DNA of 64,000 nt from Phoenicibacter congonensis. Its GTDB lineage: Bacteria; Actinomycetota; Coriobacteriia; Coriobacteriales; Eggerthellaceae. Shown one piece after another: positions 20,001-28,857 of this stretch. A program made the position numbers and the translations under genes. Position 1 is the first letter of the stretch, and each line of letters begins with the position of its first letter. The DNA lies in NCBI RefSeq assembly GCF_900169485.1, contig NZ_LT821227.1, positions 1,364,001 through 1,428,000 of the forward strand, read 5' to 3'. Below the pieces are notes generated by a model. It searched no databases. It had not been told where the DNA came from and saw nothing but the letters and a program-made list of their open reading frames with translations.

Positions 20001-23000
20001 TTTCCCTGTGTAATCAGACCAGCCATAACCTGAAACCCAGACAGCTTCCTTATCAGAAGTCGACCATGAGACCTCAAACTTATTATTCGAACCAGCACGA
20101 TATGGCAAAGTCATGTTAGCAGTGACTGATTCTGCTGAATCTCCTTCTGCAAATCCAATCGCAATTTGCTCAGCTGCGCTATCCAACAGACTTTGAAGCG
20201 CACTTTCATCCCAAGCAACGCTCACCGTTCTGTCTGGTTGATAATAATCAACTTCATCTCCGCGGGTTAATTTAAAGACAACATCTGCATATCTCAACTG
20301 ATCAATCGAAAAACCACTGTAGTTATTAGGGTCAATCTTCAAGAAAGTTACAGTGCCGTTGGAGTCATCATGCGCATCTGATATTCCAACAGTGGCAGAA
20401 GGGTCAGTTTGCTTAAAGGCGACACCGCCTTCCATAACCTTAACGTCAACGTCCGCGTAACCGAGGTTTAAGAGCACTGCTTTGAGGGTATCGTTGACAT
20501 TTCCGCCTTCTGGGCTGTATTCAACACTGAGCTGAACATTTGCGTCATTGAGCTTCTGAATTGCCGCTGCAAGCGAATTCTTGCCCAGCACTGCTTTTTT
20601 AAATTGAGCTTCGACGCTTGAATTTCCGCTATTAACAACTACTTTTATGTATTTATTTGAAACTGAATCTGGCAAAGTAACACTTGAACCTGCCAAGCCT
20701 TCGATTTTTGTGAATTCCCCATCAGAAGAATCAGATGCAAACCACTCTACATCTACATTTTTAGTGACATCGATGCCATTTGTAGTAGAGCCATCGGCAC
20801 GTTTGGCCTGGACTGTTGCAGAAATGCTGTCGCCAGTGACAAGTTGCGTTGAATCATCGTTAGCTGCTGGATTTGTTATTACACGAAGTAAATCATATTC
20901 GCCCTGTGAACCAACAACACTTGAAGAAACCCACTCAACTGTGTTATCTAGGGCGGAGGCCGTGACCTTTAAACGCTTTCCGACAAGGGGGTCAGACATC
21001 GTGAGACTTCCATCGCTTGTATCAATGCCATCAGTGATTTCAGTCCAAGTTGCACCGTTATCAGAACTCTCATACCAAGCCATTGTGAGTTCCGCATCGG
21101 CAGGAACATCCTTTGTTGATCCAGCATAGGAACCAGGAACAAGCACACGAGGCGTCAGCTTTGACCCCACTTGAAGCAGAACATTTTTGTCAGCCAACTC
21201 AATTGCAGCTAATTTGTATTGACCCTTGAGGGTTACTGGTCCCAACGGATCTTTTGCGCTATATCCACTACCGTAAGAACTTTTCTTTTGTGTACTGTAG
21301 AGAGTATTCTCGCTTGTGACTTTTACACGAAGATATTTCCCAACATACGCTTCCTCAACGGTGTAGCTAGATGAAGTAGCATCAGGGATGTCTTTAAAAG
21401 AAGAATCGTAACTAGTATTAGTGTCAGAATACTGCCATTGATAAGTTACTTTATCAGTGTTATTGAGATATGAATAGCTTGATCCGTCTTTCTTGCGAAC
21501 CTTAGATTTAATAGTGTTACCAACACGAACACCATTCGTCTCATAGCTTCCTTCAAACTGAACATCATACAGCTCAACTTGCCCGGCCACAGAAACTGGT
21601 CCAGCCGCATAATATGGTTTTTTCTCTCCATATCCGCCGTCAGCCGTGGCAACAACATAAAAACCCTTGAGCGATTCGTCTACCGTAATTGAGCTGCTCG
21701 TTCGCCCTTCAATCAAAGTATTGCACGAACTTGCAGTTTTGGAAGTTCCTTTATACCATCTCCATTTGACATGGCTGTCATTGGTAACATCCCCAGAAGC
21801 AGCCTTTGCAGTCGCAGTGATAGTTGCACCGACTTCAACTTTTCCAGAAGAAGGGCTCATTTCGACAGAAGTCACGTTAATGGATCCCGCTGAAGCGATG
21901 AGCGCCCCAGTTGAATTAGTCAAAGATGAAGTGCCAATTTTCGAAGATACCAAGCACTTTAAATATTTCCCGCCTAAATCGTCAGAGAGCACAAGAGTCT
22001 CATTGGTCGCGCCATCGATGTCGGCGTAGGTTCCTCCTTTAGTGTCACAGCTTTGCCACTGGAAGCAGAGCTTTGAAGGGTCAACGAACGCACCGTAGGC
22101 ACCACCCTTTTCTTTGGCGCGTGCTTTCGCAGTGTCACCAACAGTAAACACGCTTGTGTTGTCTTTTATGTTGATGATAGAAATGGCCGATAATTCAACT
22201 TCGCCTGCAAGCTTAACCTTGCTTGTGGTCGTTTTAGAAACAGTGTTAACTCCCGCGGAAGCCTCCACCTTAATATACTTGCCAGAAAGATCATCGGTAA
22301 CAGAAATTGACGAGCCTGTCTGTCCTTCAATGATTGCGAATCCTGATTTTTGAGAGCTTGAAGAATACCAGGTGTATGTAATATTTGCATCGGCTGGCGC
22401 CTGACTTGAGTATGAAATATATGAAGTGGCTGTGAGCGTGTCTCCAACACTTGGAGCATCGCTGCTTAACTTTACATTTGCTAGCTCATATTGACCTGCT
22501 CCTAAAACTGATCCAGGAATGTAGTTGGCATTAAAAGACCCATCATATGTTGACGCGGGTGCAAAATAATCTTTTCCGCCTGCGTTAACTTTGCAGATTA
22601 TATATTTTCCTGCCATGTCAGACGTAACAGTAAGCGACTGATCATGACCCAGCTCTTGGGTGTAAACACTCGTCTCATCGCCCTTAGTATCTGAGGCAAT
22701 CCATGTGTATGTCCACCCGCCGGGGTTGACAACAGATTTAGTCTCAGTTGTTGGGTCACCCCAGTAGTCCTCGGTCTCCACCTTGTCGAACATGTTTGCC
22801 CACAGCACGTCGCCATTTTTAAGCGTGCCGTACTTTTGTGGGTAAGTTGTTGAGTAGTCCTTTGTCGACTGAATCAACACAAAAGCTTGGGAACTCAACT
22901 CAGATCCAGATGTCAAAGTTGCTGTATCAGCGGCACTTTCAGGCTCCCCTGCATCATTTCCAATAGCGCTTGTGTTGACATCCTGTTCGGATGTGTCATT

Positions 23001-23318
23001 AAGGATTGCAACCTCGGAATCTGAAGAGACTCCCTCGGCATTCGCTGTTCCTCCTCCTTCAACCTGGGCTTCTGCGGAAGATGATTCAGAAACAGGGGAA
23101 CTAACCGAGGTAGCACCACCTGCATCTATGTCTGACCCCTCTGTCGAAGAGTTCTGTGAAAGAGCAGCCTGCGAGCTACTAGATGAGTTTTGATCAGAAT
23201 CATTAGCAAAAACTAGATGTGGACTCAGAGAAATTACAAGAGAAAGAGCTAGAAAAGCTCTCAAAATTCTATGCCATAACGGCACAACATTCGATTTTGA
23301 GATATTACTCTCAGACAT
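17082..23318 (-). CDS. Giant surface protein: Ig-like repeats, DUF4430, PQQ-type propeller, C-terminal anchor
   Basis: About 2078 aa from the ATG at 23318; the open frame continues 67 codons upstream into the riboswitch and is not used. Order: signal peptide (hydrophobic ALSLVISLSPHLVFA at about 30-45), a Ser-rich linker, about eight Ig-like or BIg-type repeats with the recurring pattern VGDTLTA... YTWY... SGKYIKV, bacterial Ig-like segments, a DUF4430 domain (SWSWWEFYLNG, VNDGDFVEFRYHKGDG), then a beta-propeller with PQQ-like blades (GKLVKINKASGDVVGS, GRLQALTADNLTTVW). A transmembrane helix and the KKKNL tail close it. It is thus exported and membrane-held. About eight repeat motifs lie inside, all in frames that read Ser-Asp. 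Controlled by the cobalamin riboswitch just upstream; ligand capture at the surface is an inference. Confidence 0.85.
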   Translation of the reverse strand: MSESNISKSNVVPLWHRILRAFLALSLVISLSPHLVFANDSDQNSSSSSQAALSQNSSTEGSDIDAGGATSVSSPVSESSSAEAQVEGGGTANAEGVSSDSEVAILNDTSEQDVNTSAIGNDAGEPESAADTATLTSGSELSSQAFVLIQSTKDYSTTYPQKYGTLKNGDVLWANMFDKVETEDYWGDPTTETKSVVNPGGWTYTWIASDTKGDETSVYTQELGHDQSLTVTSDMAGKYIICKVNAGGKDYFAPASTYDGSFNANYIPGSVLGAGQYELANVKLSSDAPSVGDTLTATSYISYSSQAPADANITYTWYSSSSQKSGFAIIEGQTGSSISVTDDLSGKYIKVEASAGVNTVSKTTTSKVKLAGEVELSAISIINIKDNTSVFTVGDTAKARAKEKGGAYGAFVDPSKLCFQWQSCDTKGGTYADIDGATNETLVLSDDLGGKYLKCLVSSKIGTSSLTNSTGALIASAGSINVTSVEMSPSSGKVEVGATITATAKAASGDVTNDSHVKWRWYKGTSKTASSCNTLIEGRTSSSITVDESLKGFYVVATADGGYGEKKPYYAAGPVSVAGQVELYDVQFEGSYETNGVRVGNTIKSKVRKKDGSSYSYLNNTDKVTYQWQYSDTNTSYDSSFKDIPDATSSSYTVEEAYVGKYLRVKVTSENTLYSTQKKSSYGSGYSAKDPLGPVTLKGQYKLAAIELADKNVLLQVGSKLTPRVLVPGSYAGSTKDVPADAELTMAWYESSDNGATWTEITDGIDTSDGSLTMSDPLVGKRLKVTASALDNTVEWVSSSVVGSQGEYDLLRVITNPAANDDSTQLVTGDSISATVQAKRADGSTTNGIDVTKNVDVEWFASDSSDGEFTKIEGLAGSSVTLPDSVSNKYIKVVVNSGNSSVEAQFKKAVLGKNSLAAAIQKLNDANVQLSVEYSPEGGNVNDTLKAVLLNLGYADVDVKVMEGGVAFKQTDPSATVGISDAHDDSNGTVTFLKIDPNNYSGFSIDQLRYADVVFKLTRGDEVDYYQPDRTVSVAWDESALQSLLDSAAEQIAIGFAEGDSAESVTANMTLPYRAGSNNKFEVSWSTSDKEAVWVSGYGWSDYTGKVTRTATDREVTLTATLKLIKDGPEGVSGYCGFNLVVKGDPEKVAAEKEALQQKVDTGFTYDKVKYAGSDLVANHEGLTDDLQMPRPSDLGVDGKYYKVEFSASTEDVVFNGYRGAVYQPMSGTSAAATKISVTVTDKSNSEISATKTLDYFIEPQDQAELEAELALMEQAKAGYTEALLDGQVASEVTENLHAFQKAYLKDDGTIAWSYSKQTSDSAGSGIVPVEIKGASETAGYRLFKSSKPNVVQHENLVVKQPVYNTRVKITSVLSSEKFARYAEKYPDNPTYAKLANQEVTATVVVKGSTGSDDPNAGKDLKVTAKVTGVSDMNADGTYTDIVVAPFSEITVDYDDSVTAETILEKIMIKAGCSDLVSNSLGLTSAKLPDGRTLAMEEVNGSWSWWEFYLNGVSQSSVGAAGYYVNDGDFVEFRYHKGDGTKKDNTDNIKSDPSAPRPDWQSSWPGYNNGGNASSNASTPVENAKEIWKFSYKDYSDSKHPNASEPLIVNDYIYLAVDGKLVKINKASGDVVGSADLAGSVGFTSRPVYSQGVVVVPLDTGRLQALTADNLTTVWVTDELSSAAQSNSTLTVSGDYVYFGTVDVDYTNKIFNNGHFVKVSLKNGAVAWSDVDENEGYYWNGALVKDGCVVVATSAGTVKAFNDKDGTLLSSVSLGQLVNSDCVAGPGGNIIVMSRDGKLNVLSLNNAALSVENAFDLGFSGSASTPVIVGNCVYVGGEIRGGSALAVVDFMTDNPHVTLVTSADGQSLLSGGVKGAPLVSTQSEGTFVYFTVNGADGYNKKTGNYEKGGGIYRYRVGDVEATLMFDPVGNNQYCDSPIICDTDGTLYYINDSGNLFCVGKAVKDDDNTNNSGDDTSGSTKSDPSVFPYYGYAQRAVIGASLIQSSKAASGEKKAADESVADKKGTSKKGSDLSGDSSQKKETPASTSNDVFVASVVAGSVLFLILLLAALRLLKKKNL

Positions 23319-23339
23319 AAAAAAACCTTTCTTCCAGGG

Positions 23340-23580
23340 CAAATAGCGACAGATGAGCATTCCGACTTTGCCTGTGTGACCCAATCTGCATGCCTGCAGG
23401 AATCTACGAAGAAATTCACTGTCTCTTCGCATAGACAGTGAGAGCTTCGACCATGGGGAACAGCTTTTACGGTTACTGGTATAGCGTAGGATTTTCACCC
23501 ACATTCCCTCAAGCGACAATAATCGCTCGCGCCTTTCGCATGGCGCCTATCTGTACAGTGCCAAATGGTTAACCGATGCA
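23340..23580 (-). promoter_or_regulatory. Cobalamin riboswitch upstream of the surface-protein operon
   Basis: On the minus strand the leader contains GGGAATGTGGGTGAAAATCC (complement of 23489-23508), the hallmark core of cobalamin riboswitches. It is followed by ACCAGTAACCGTAAAAGC, a strong hairpin CACTGTCT/AGACAGTG, and AGTCGGAATGCTCATCTGTC (complement 23348-23367), which resembles the B12 box. It ends about 20 nt before the ATG at 23318, so translational control by hiding the ribosome site is likely. Boundaries are approximate. Confidence 0.85.
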
Positions 23581-24256
23581 GATGCAAAAAACAAGTCCAT
23601 GCAGAAAGAACCTGTTCAAAATTTTACTGGGATATTTGAATTATAGAACACTTTCTGCATTTACCATCATGTCTGACCCCATTGTCGGCTTGTAAAATTT
23701 TTATGTCTGACACCGCTGTCAATCAGCTAACAAATATAAAGTCTGACCCCTTATGTCCCCGTGGTGACCGCTGCATAAAGTCTGACCCCTTTTAAAGGAG
23801 ATCTACACGAACTGAAAAACCAGCATTCTTTTAGAAAAGAGAAATCAGAAACCTGTGTACTTCATGAAAGAATATGTCTGACACCAACGTAAAAGAAAAC
23901 TCCCCCAGTAATTGATTTGAAAAAAGCTTAATAATAAAAAATGATGTCTGGCACCATTACAAAAGAGACAGGTTTGCAAGAAAAGTAATAAGGCACTAAA
24001 CGCCAATAGAACCTTAAGAACAAAGCAAAACAGCAAATTCAATGAAACCATATTATCGATGTGAGTATAAACGCCTAGAAGCACGAACCATTAGTGACAA
24101 GTTGCGCACATCCAACTCATATAGAAACAATTCTTGCAAAAACGACAAGCAAACAGCAATTACCCTAATGCAAAAATTGATACATTTTTACACTAGAGAA
24201 AGGATCAAAAAAATCTTTTATGGTCTTAGCTTAGGACGCGTAATTTAGGATTGGGC

Positions 24257-24287
24257 GGCGGGAGGAACCTTTTCAGTGCCTCCCGCC
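24257..24287. other. Strong GC-rich stem-loop, role unknown
   Basis: GGCGGGAGG (24257-24265) and CCTCCCGCC (24279-24287) form a perfect 9-bp stem around a 13-nt loop in otherwise AT-rich DNA. No T run follows on either strand. Downstream on the + strand, AGGAG precedes GTGATGTGG and a 31-codon hydrophobic frame (to TAA near 24402). This could be a tiny peptide gene, but nothing else supports it. Confidence 0.45.
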
Positions 24288-24787
24288 AATAGGAGTAAAG
24301 GTAAAGTGATGTGGTGTTTAAACCAGTTGTTATTATACTTTAAAAAGATAATGGCTATCAATATTTTTTTCCTTTATTCAAATCTTGGCTTCCTCAGCTA
24401 AAAATAGCATTTGACCTTAGAACTTTTTGAATATTTCGATATTTCTAAAAATTGTCTGGCACCGCCTAATTATGTCTGATCCCACTGAAAATGTTTGGCA
24501 CCAATGCAAGGAAATTAATGACTGACCCCTCTGCAAAAGGTCTGGCACCAACGAAGTCTGGCACCAATGCAAGGAAATTAATGTCTGACCCCTCTGCAAA
24601 AGGTCTGGCACCAATGCAAGGAAATTAATATCTGACCCCTCTGCAAAAGGTCTGGCACCAACGAAGTCTGGCACCAATGCAGATAGTCTGACCCCAATGC
24701 AAGGAAATAAATGTCTGACCCCTCTGAAAAAGTCTGGTACCAATGAAGTCTGGCACCAATGCAGAAAGTCTGGCACCAATGAAGTGA

Positions 24788-24976
24788 AATGAAATTAAAT
24801 TTAAAGAAGGTAGTTTCATTCAATTAGCCGTTACAAGAGAAAATCTAGAAAAATATATGAGTTATGAAGAAGAGGCTTTAAAGTCTTTTAATCTAGAAGA
24901 AGATGAAAATAATGTAACAGAAAAACCACCAATGAAGTCTGGCACCAATACAGATAGTCTGACCCCACTGAAATGA
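24788..24976 (+). pseudogene. Gene fragment embedded in the repeat array
   Basis: An open stretch of 62 codons without its own start or ribosome site. It has normal protein-like composition: IKFKEGSFIQLAVTREN, then KYMSYEEEALKSFNLEEDE. It then runs straight into motif DNA (PPMKSGTNTDSLTPLK) and stops. It looks like a piece of a real gene cut on both sides by repeat insertion. The family is not recognised. Confidence 0.45.
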
Positions 24977-25108
24977 CACCAACGAAGTCTGGCACCAATA
25001 CAGAAAGTCTGACCCCACTGAAAATGTCTGGCACCAATGCAAGGAAATTAATGACTGACCTCACTGAAAAGGTCTGTCACCAACGAAGTCTGGCACCAAT
25101 GTAGATAG

Positions 25109-25299
25109 TCTGACCCAAAAGACATAAGTGAGGATTATGAGATTATGCGAACCTGTGGCGCGTTAATTTCAGTGATTAGTGATTACCGATATAATGTGTT
25201 ACGCAATACATTAATTAACGCAAAGCACGATCAATTTTCGTATTTGATTAAAGAAGTTAAAGTTAATAGCTCATACAAAATTTTTCTTGATAGAGCAGA

Positions 25300-25318
<19 letters not shown>
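25109..25318 (+). pseudogene. Second gene fragment, running into the tRNA-Val gene
   Basis: Open from a motif copy (read SDPK) through EDYEIMRTCGALISVISDY and NAKHDQFSYLIKEVKVN, ending inside the 3' part of tRNA-Val on the opposite strand (DGGRYKI then stop). It is protein-like in composition but has no start. It may belong to the same lost gene as the fragment at 24788. A gene end that overlaps a tRNA 3' end is what remains of some integrated elements, but no integrase is seen. Confidence 0.4.
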
Positions 25319-25374
<56 letters not shown>

Positions 25375-25417
25375 GAATAAATATTCGCTTTGCGCGAGAT
25401 GAAAATGCTTGAAAAGA

Positions 25418-25507
25418 TGGTGTCGGAGGCGGGATTTGAACCCGCACACCCGAATATGTGGGCACTAGCACCTCAAGCTAGCGTGTCTGCCGTTCCACCA
25501 CTCCGAC
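25418..25507 (-). tRNA. tRNA-Leu (anticodon GAG)
   Basis: 90 nt with CCA and a long class II variable arm (TGCCCACATATTCGGGTGT). Anticodon loop TTGAGGT gives GAG. Acceptor GTCGGAG pairs with CTCCGAC. It lies 43 bp upstream of tRNA-Val on the same strand, so the two are probably one transcript. Confidence 0.97.
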
Positions 25508-25574
25508 AAATTCAAACATATGTAAAAGTGCGAAAACTATTCTACCAAAGATTGAAGAAAAAAACGCTAAAAAT

Positions 25575-25835
25575 CTAATTGCCTGATTGAATCATTCCTG
25601 TTGGGAAGAAAACCATCATCAGAATCAATGTGACGATAAATACAACGGCGCAAATGATAGTGATGCGATCAAGGTTCTTCTCAATAATGCTAGTGCCACT
25701 CTGCGAAGAGTACATAGATGAAGCAATAGCGTCAGAAATACCAGTCCCTTTGCCACTGTGCATCAAAATAAAAATAACTAGACCAGTCCCAGAAAGGAAC
25801 AACAAAACTAGCAAAATTATTGCAATAGGTGACAT
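25575..25835 (-). CDS. secG: Protein translocase subunit SecG
   Basis: 86-aa inner-membrane protein that assists SecYE-driven export. Two transmembrane helices (about 4-24 and 57-77) flank a loop with the Gly/Ser-rich HSGKGTGISDAI and a short SSQSGTSIIEKNLDRIT segment, as in SecG. ATG is preceded by AAGGATG. It follows gpmI by about 100 bp; secG next to glycolytic genes tpiA and gpmI is a common arrangement. Confidence 0.92.
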   Translation of the reverse strand: MSPIAIILLVLLFLSGTGLVIFILMHSGKGTGISDAIASSMYSSQSGTSIIEKNLDRITIICAVVFIVTLILMMVFFPTGMIQSGN

Positions 25836-25937
25836 TTCACATCCTTAGTAAATCGCAACTAATGTGCATGAGTCATTACGACTCACGAGTTAGTTATTAT
25901 AGCAAAACAATCAAGTTAGTGTTCAAAAGTTTTCTGT

Positions 25938-27506
25938 TTAGGCAGAAAGGTTGCTACCAGTCATCTCCGGCGGTACAGAAAGACCAGCTAGCGTTAGCAT
26001 TGTTGGCGCAATGTCACAAAGAGCTCCAACATGACTCTCGTCAGTAAACTCCCTATTCTTCCCCGTGTAATCACACAAAATTAGTGGGACGAGCCGGGTT
26101 GTGTGTGCAGTGTGTGGTTGACCATCTTCTGCAATCATCTGATCTGCATTGCCATGATCAGCTGTGACAAGCGCGAAGCCACCTTTCTTCTCGATGGCAT
26201 CAGTGACTTTTCCAACTCCGTCATCAACAGCTTCAACTGCCTTAATAGCAGCATCTAAAACGCCTGTGTGCCCAACCATGTCGCAATTTGCGAAATTTAC
26301 AATGTAAAAATCAGCAGAATCATTCTCAATCGCTTGAACAAGAGATTCAGTGACCTCTGGTTCGCTCATTTCAGGCTTTAAGTCATATGTTGACACTTTA
26401 GGACTGGGAATGAGGATTCTATCTTCCCCAGGTTTTACTTCTTCAACTCCTCCATTGAAAAAGAATGTAACGTGAGCATACTTCTCAGTCTCTGCAATAT
26501 GAATCTGTTTTAGCCCCGCATCGCTCACAACGTCGGAAAGGACATTCTCAGGAAATGATTTCGGAAAAGCGACAGGCAGAGGAAAAGTCTCGTCATATTG
26601 GGTTAAACAAACGAAGAACAAGTCTTGAACCTTTTCGCGATTAAAATCGCAAAATTCATCTAAAGCGATCGCTCTAGTGATTTCACGCGCACGGTCAGGT
26701 CTAAAATTGAAAAAAACACATGAATCACCTTTACGAATTCCTTTAGAGCAAAACGCCGCAGGCTCCACAAATTCGTCAGTTATTCCCTCTTTATACGAAT
26801 GTACAACATATTCTAATGGATTCAACTCTCGTGACAAATTCTCGCCCAAAACAACCGACCTGTAGGCAGAATTGACGCGCTCCCATCGATTGTCTCTATC
26901 CATTGCGTAAAAGCGGCCACAAATTGAACCAAATTTAATGTTCACATTATCGTGTTCGAGTCTAACCTGCTCAAACTTTTCTAGAGTTTCAGTGACATAT
27001 TTGGTACCCGAAGTTGGCGCAACATCGCGCCCGTCAAGAAAAGCATGAACACGAATAGTCTCTACTCCATGTGAGACTGCAGCATCTATGAGTGCAAACA
27101 AATGGTCGATTGAAGAATGAACGCCACCATCGCTCAATAATCCAAGTAGGTGAAGGCGACTATTCTTCTTAATGCAGTTATCAAAAGCCTGCACAAGAAC
27201 TTCATTTTTTGCAATTGAACCATCTCTACAAGCGTGGTTTATGCGAGTGAGCTCCTGCGGAACAAGACGACCTGCACCAATGTTTAGATGTCCAACCTCG
27301 CTATTTCCAATTTGCCCATCGGGCAAACCAACAGGTTCACCACTCGCAGCTAGTTGAGTGTGAGGACATGATAAAAACAGACGATCCAAGTTGGGGGTGT
27401 TCGCTAGTGCAATCGCATTGCCCTCCTTTTCATCACGAAGACCGAAGCCATCCATGATGATTAAACACGCTGGCAAATTGAGTTTAGACTTATCTACTTT
27501 TGACAT
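25938..27506 (-). CDS. gpmI: 2,3-bisphosphoglycerate-independent phosphoglycerate mutase
   Basis: Manganese-dependent enzyme that interconverts 3- and 2-phosphoglycerate in glycolysis. 522 aa, standard. Metal-site motifs are visible: IMDGFGLR near residue 18, the phosphoserine site GNSEVGHLN near 67, and VTADHGNADQM near 450. The start overlaps the end of tpiA by 13 bp, so translation is coupled. It lacks the histidine-phosphatase fold of the cofactor-dependent enzyme. Confidence 0.97.
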   Translation of the reverse strand: MSKVDKSKLNLPACLIIMDGFGLRDEKEGNAIALANTPNLDRLFLSCPHTQLAASGEPVGLPDGQIGNSEVGHLNIGAGRLVPQELTRINHACRDGSIAKNEVLVQAFDNCIKKNSRLHLLGLLSDGGVHSSIDHLFALIDAAVSHGVETIRVHAFLDGRDVAPTSGTKYVTETLEKFEQVRLEHDNVNIKFGSICGRFYAMDRDNRWERVNSAYRSVVLGENLSRELNPLEYVVHSYKEGITDEFVEPAAFCSKGIRKGDSCVFFNFRPDRAREITRAIALDEFCDFNREKVQDLFFVCLTQYDETFPLPVAFPKSFPENVLSDVVSDAGLKQIHIAETEKYAHVTFFFNGGVEEVKPGEDRILIPSPKVSTYDLKPEMSEPEVTESLVQAIENDSADFYIVNFANCDMVGHTGVLDAAIKAVEAVDDGVGKVTDAIEKKGGFALVTADHGNADQMIAEDGQPHTAHTTRLVPLILCDYTGKNREFTDESHVGALCDIAPTMLTLAGLSVPPEMTGSNLSA

Positions 27507-28282
27507 TCAACAGCAGCTTTCACTAAATTGACAAATGATGATGCTTTCAAAGAAGCACCGCCGATGAGACCGCCATCAATGTCAGGCTGCTCAAGCAAAG
27601 AATCAACGTTTCCTTCGTTCATCGAACCGCCATAAAGCACTCTGATCTTTTCTGCCATTGCACCACCAAGGATGTTTGCAAGGCAACTTCTAATTGCGGC
27701 ACACACTTCTTGAGCCTGTTCAGGAGTGGCTGTGCGACCAGTTCCAATTGCCCAAATTGGCTCATATGCAATCACCAGTTGGTCAGCATCAAAAATATCG
27801 ATTCCAGCCAAAGCCGCCTCTGCCTGTTTAGTTACATAATCAATGTAGTCACCAGATTCACGAACCGCCAATGATTCACCCACACACAAAATCGGTGTCA
27901 TTTTCTTGCCTTGATACTCCACCAAAGCACGAACTTTATCGTTAATCATCGCATTAGTTTCACCGAAAATTTCGCGACGCTCGCTGTGTCCTACAATGCA
28001 GAAATCGCATCCAGCATCAGAAATCATCTTTACAGAAATTTCGCCGGTGTAGGCGCCAGATGGTTCAAAATAGCAATTCTGTGCGCCAACATAGATGTCT
28101 CGCTTATCAAATTCCAAGACACCTTTGACTGCTTTCAAATCAACCGCCGGGGGACAAATAATCACATCGACAAATTCTGTGTAATCACGATAGAAATTGT
28201 TTGAAATCTCTTGAGCTAATACGACACCTTCGGCAACCGTGTTATTCATTTTCCAGTTGCCGGCAATAATTGGCTTTCTCAT
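27494..28282 (-). CDS. tpiA: Triosephosphate isomerase
   Basis: Interconverts dihydroxyacetone phosphate and glyceraldehyde-3-phosphate. 262 aa. The catalytic Lys is in GNWKMN (residues 8-13), His in VGHSERR near 98, Glu in AYEPIWAIGTG near 170, and the phosphate loop is LYGGSMNEGN. ATG is preceded by a strong AGGAGG. First of the tpiA-gpmI pair. Confidence 0.98.
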   Translation of the reverse strand: MRKPIIAGNWKMNNTVAEGVVLAQEISNNFYRDYTEFVDVIICPPAVDLKAVKGVLEFDKRDIYVGAQNCYFEPSGAYTGEISVKMISDAGCDFCIVGHSERREIFGETNAMINDKVRALVEYQGKKMTPILCVGESLAVRESGDYIDYVTKQAEAALAGIDIFDADQLVIAYEPIWAIGTGRTATPEQAQEVCAAIRSCLANILGGAMAEKIRVLYGGSMNEGNVDSLLEQPDIDGGLIGGASLKASSFVNLVKAAVECQK

Positions 28283-28304
28283 TATTTCCTCCTGTTGAGA
28301 AGTA

Positions 28305-28766
28305 CTAGACGGTCGTTTTTCTTAAAGAAATTACCTTTTTAGTCAAAGCGTTGTAAAGAATCAAAATAACGATTACAGTGACCTGAACAATCAAGCGAGA
28401 ATGCATGAAGTCCGTCGTTCCCATAAACAATGCATAGCAAGTAGCGGCAATTTGAAGGCACATAGCAAGTGTACATAAAGAAACTATTGCGGTTGCAAGA
28501 CGGCTTCTTTTTCCTCCATTTGAAACAATAATTCCCTTTAAACCGACAAACACCAATAACAAAAAAACTAAAATTGCAACACCCACAGTAGAGTTTACTG
28601 TCGTTGAAGCAAGTGAAGGTGCCATGCCAGTGATGTTTACAAGTGTTTCATAGGAATAGGCACCATTTGGAAGAGCGACTGATGCGATAGCGCCGATTAA
28701 GTCAAAAATTGCCAATACGATGATAATTACAGACGTGCTCTTAAGGTCACGTTTCGCTTTGTCCAT
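28305..28766 (-). CDS. Four-helix membrane protein, unknown function
   Basis: 153 aa with four predicted transmembrane segments (about 12-32, 63-83, 90-112 and 122-142) and Lys-rich ends inside the cell. It is not recognised as a named family. It lies 22 bp upstream of tpiA on the same strand and may be co-transcribed. A weak AAAGG precedes the ATG. Confidence 0.7.
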   Translation of the reverse strand: MDKAKRDLKSTSVIIIVLAIFDLIGAIASVALPNGAYSYETLVNITGMAPSLASTTVNSTVGVAILVFLLLVFVGLKGIIVSNGGKRSRLATAIVSLCTLAMCLQIAATCYALFMGTTDFMHSRLIVQVTVIVILILYNALTKKVISLRKTTV

Positions 28767-28857
28767 AAATAAACCTTTTCTTTATTTATAAAGTGAGTTC
28801 ATAATAGCACATGGACAATTGGCATGTTATCTTTATAGAAGCGATTTAGGAGGACTA

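Larger units (their letters stand above)
23671..25120 (+). repeat. Mixed GTCTGACCCC / GTCTGGCACCAA array
   Basis: Scattered copies at 23671-23960 (GTCTGACCCC, GTCTGACACC and GTCTGGCACC), then a dense block at 24448-25120. There, units such as AATGTCTGACCCCTCTGC followed by AAAAGGTCTGGCACCAATGC and AAGGAAATTAAT recur three or four times. Both motif versions alternate within one unit, so this array joins the 'CCCC' type seen to the left with the 'GCACC' type seen to the right. Minus-strand frames here (64-120 codons, rich in WCQT/VPDF) are repeat artefacts. Confidence 0.85.

Noticed and set aside
24417-24823. Minus-strand frames of 64-120 codons (rich in WCQT and VPDF)
   Set aside because: Pure repeat translation without start signals.
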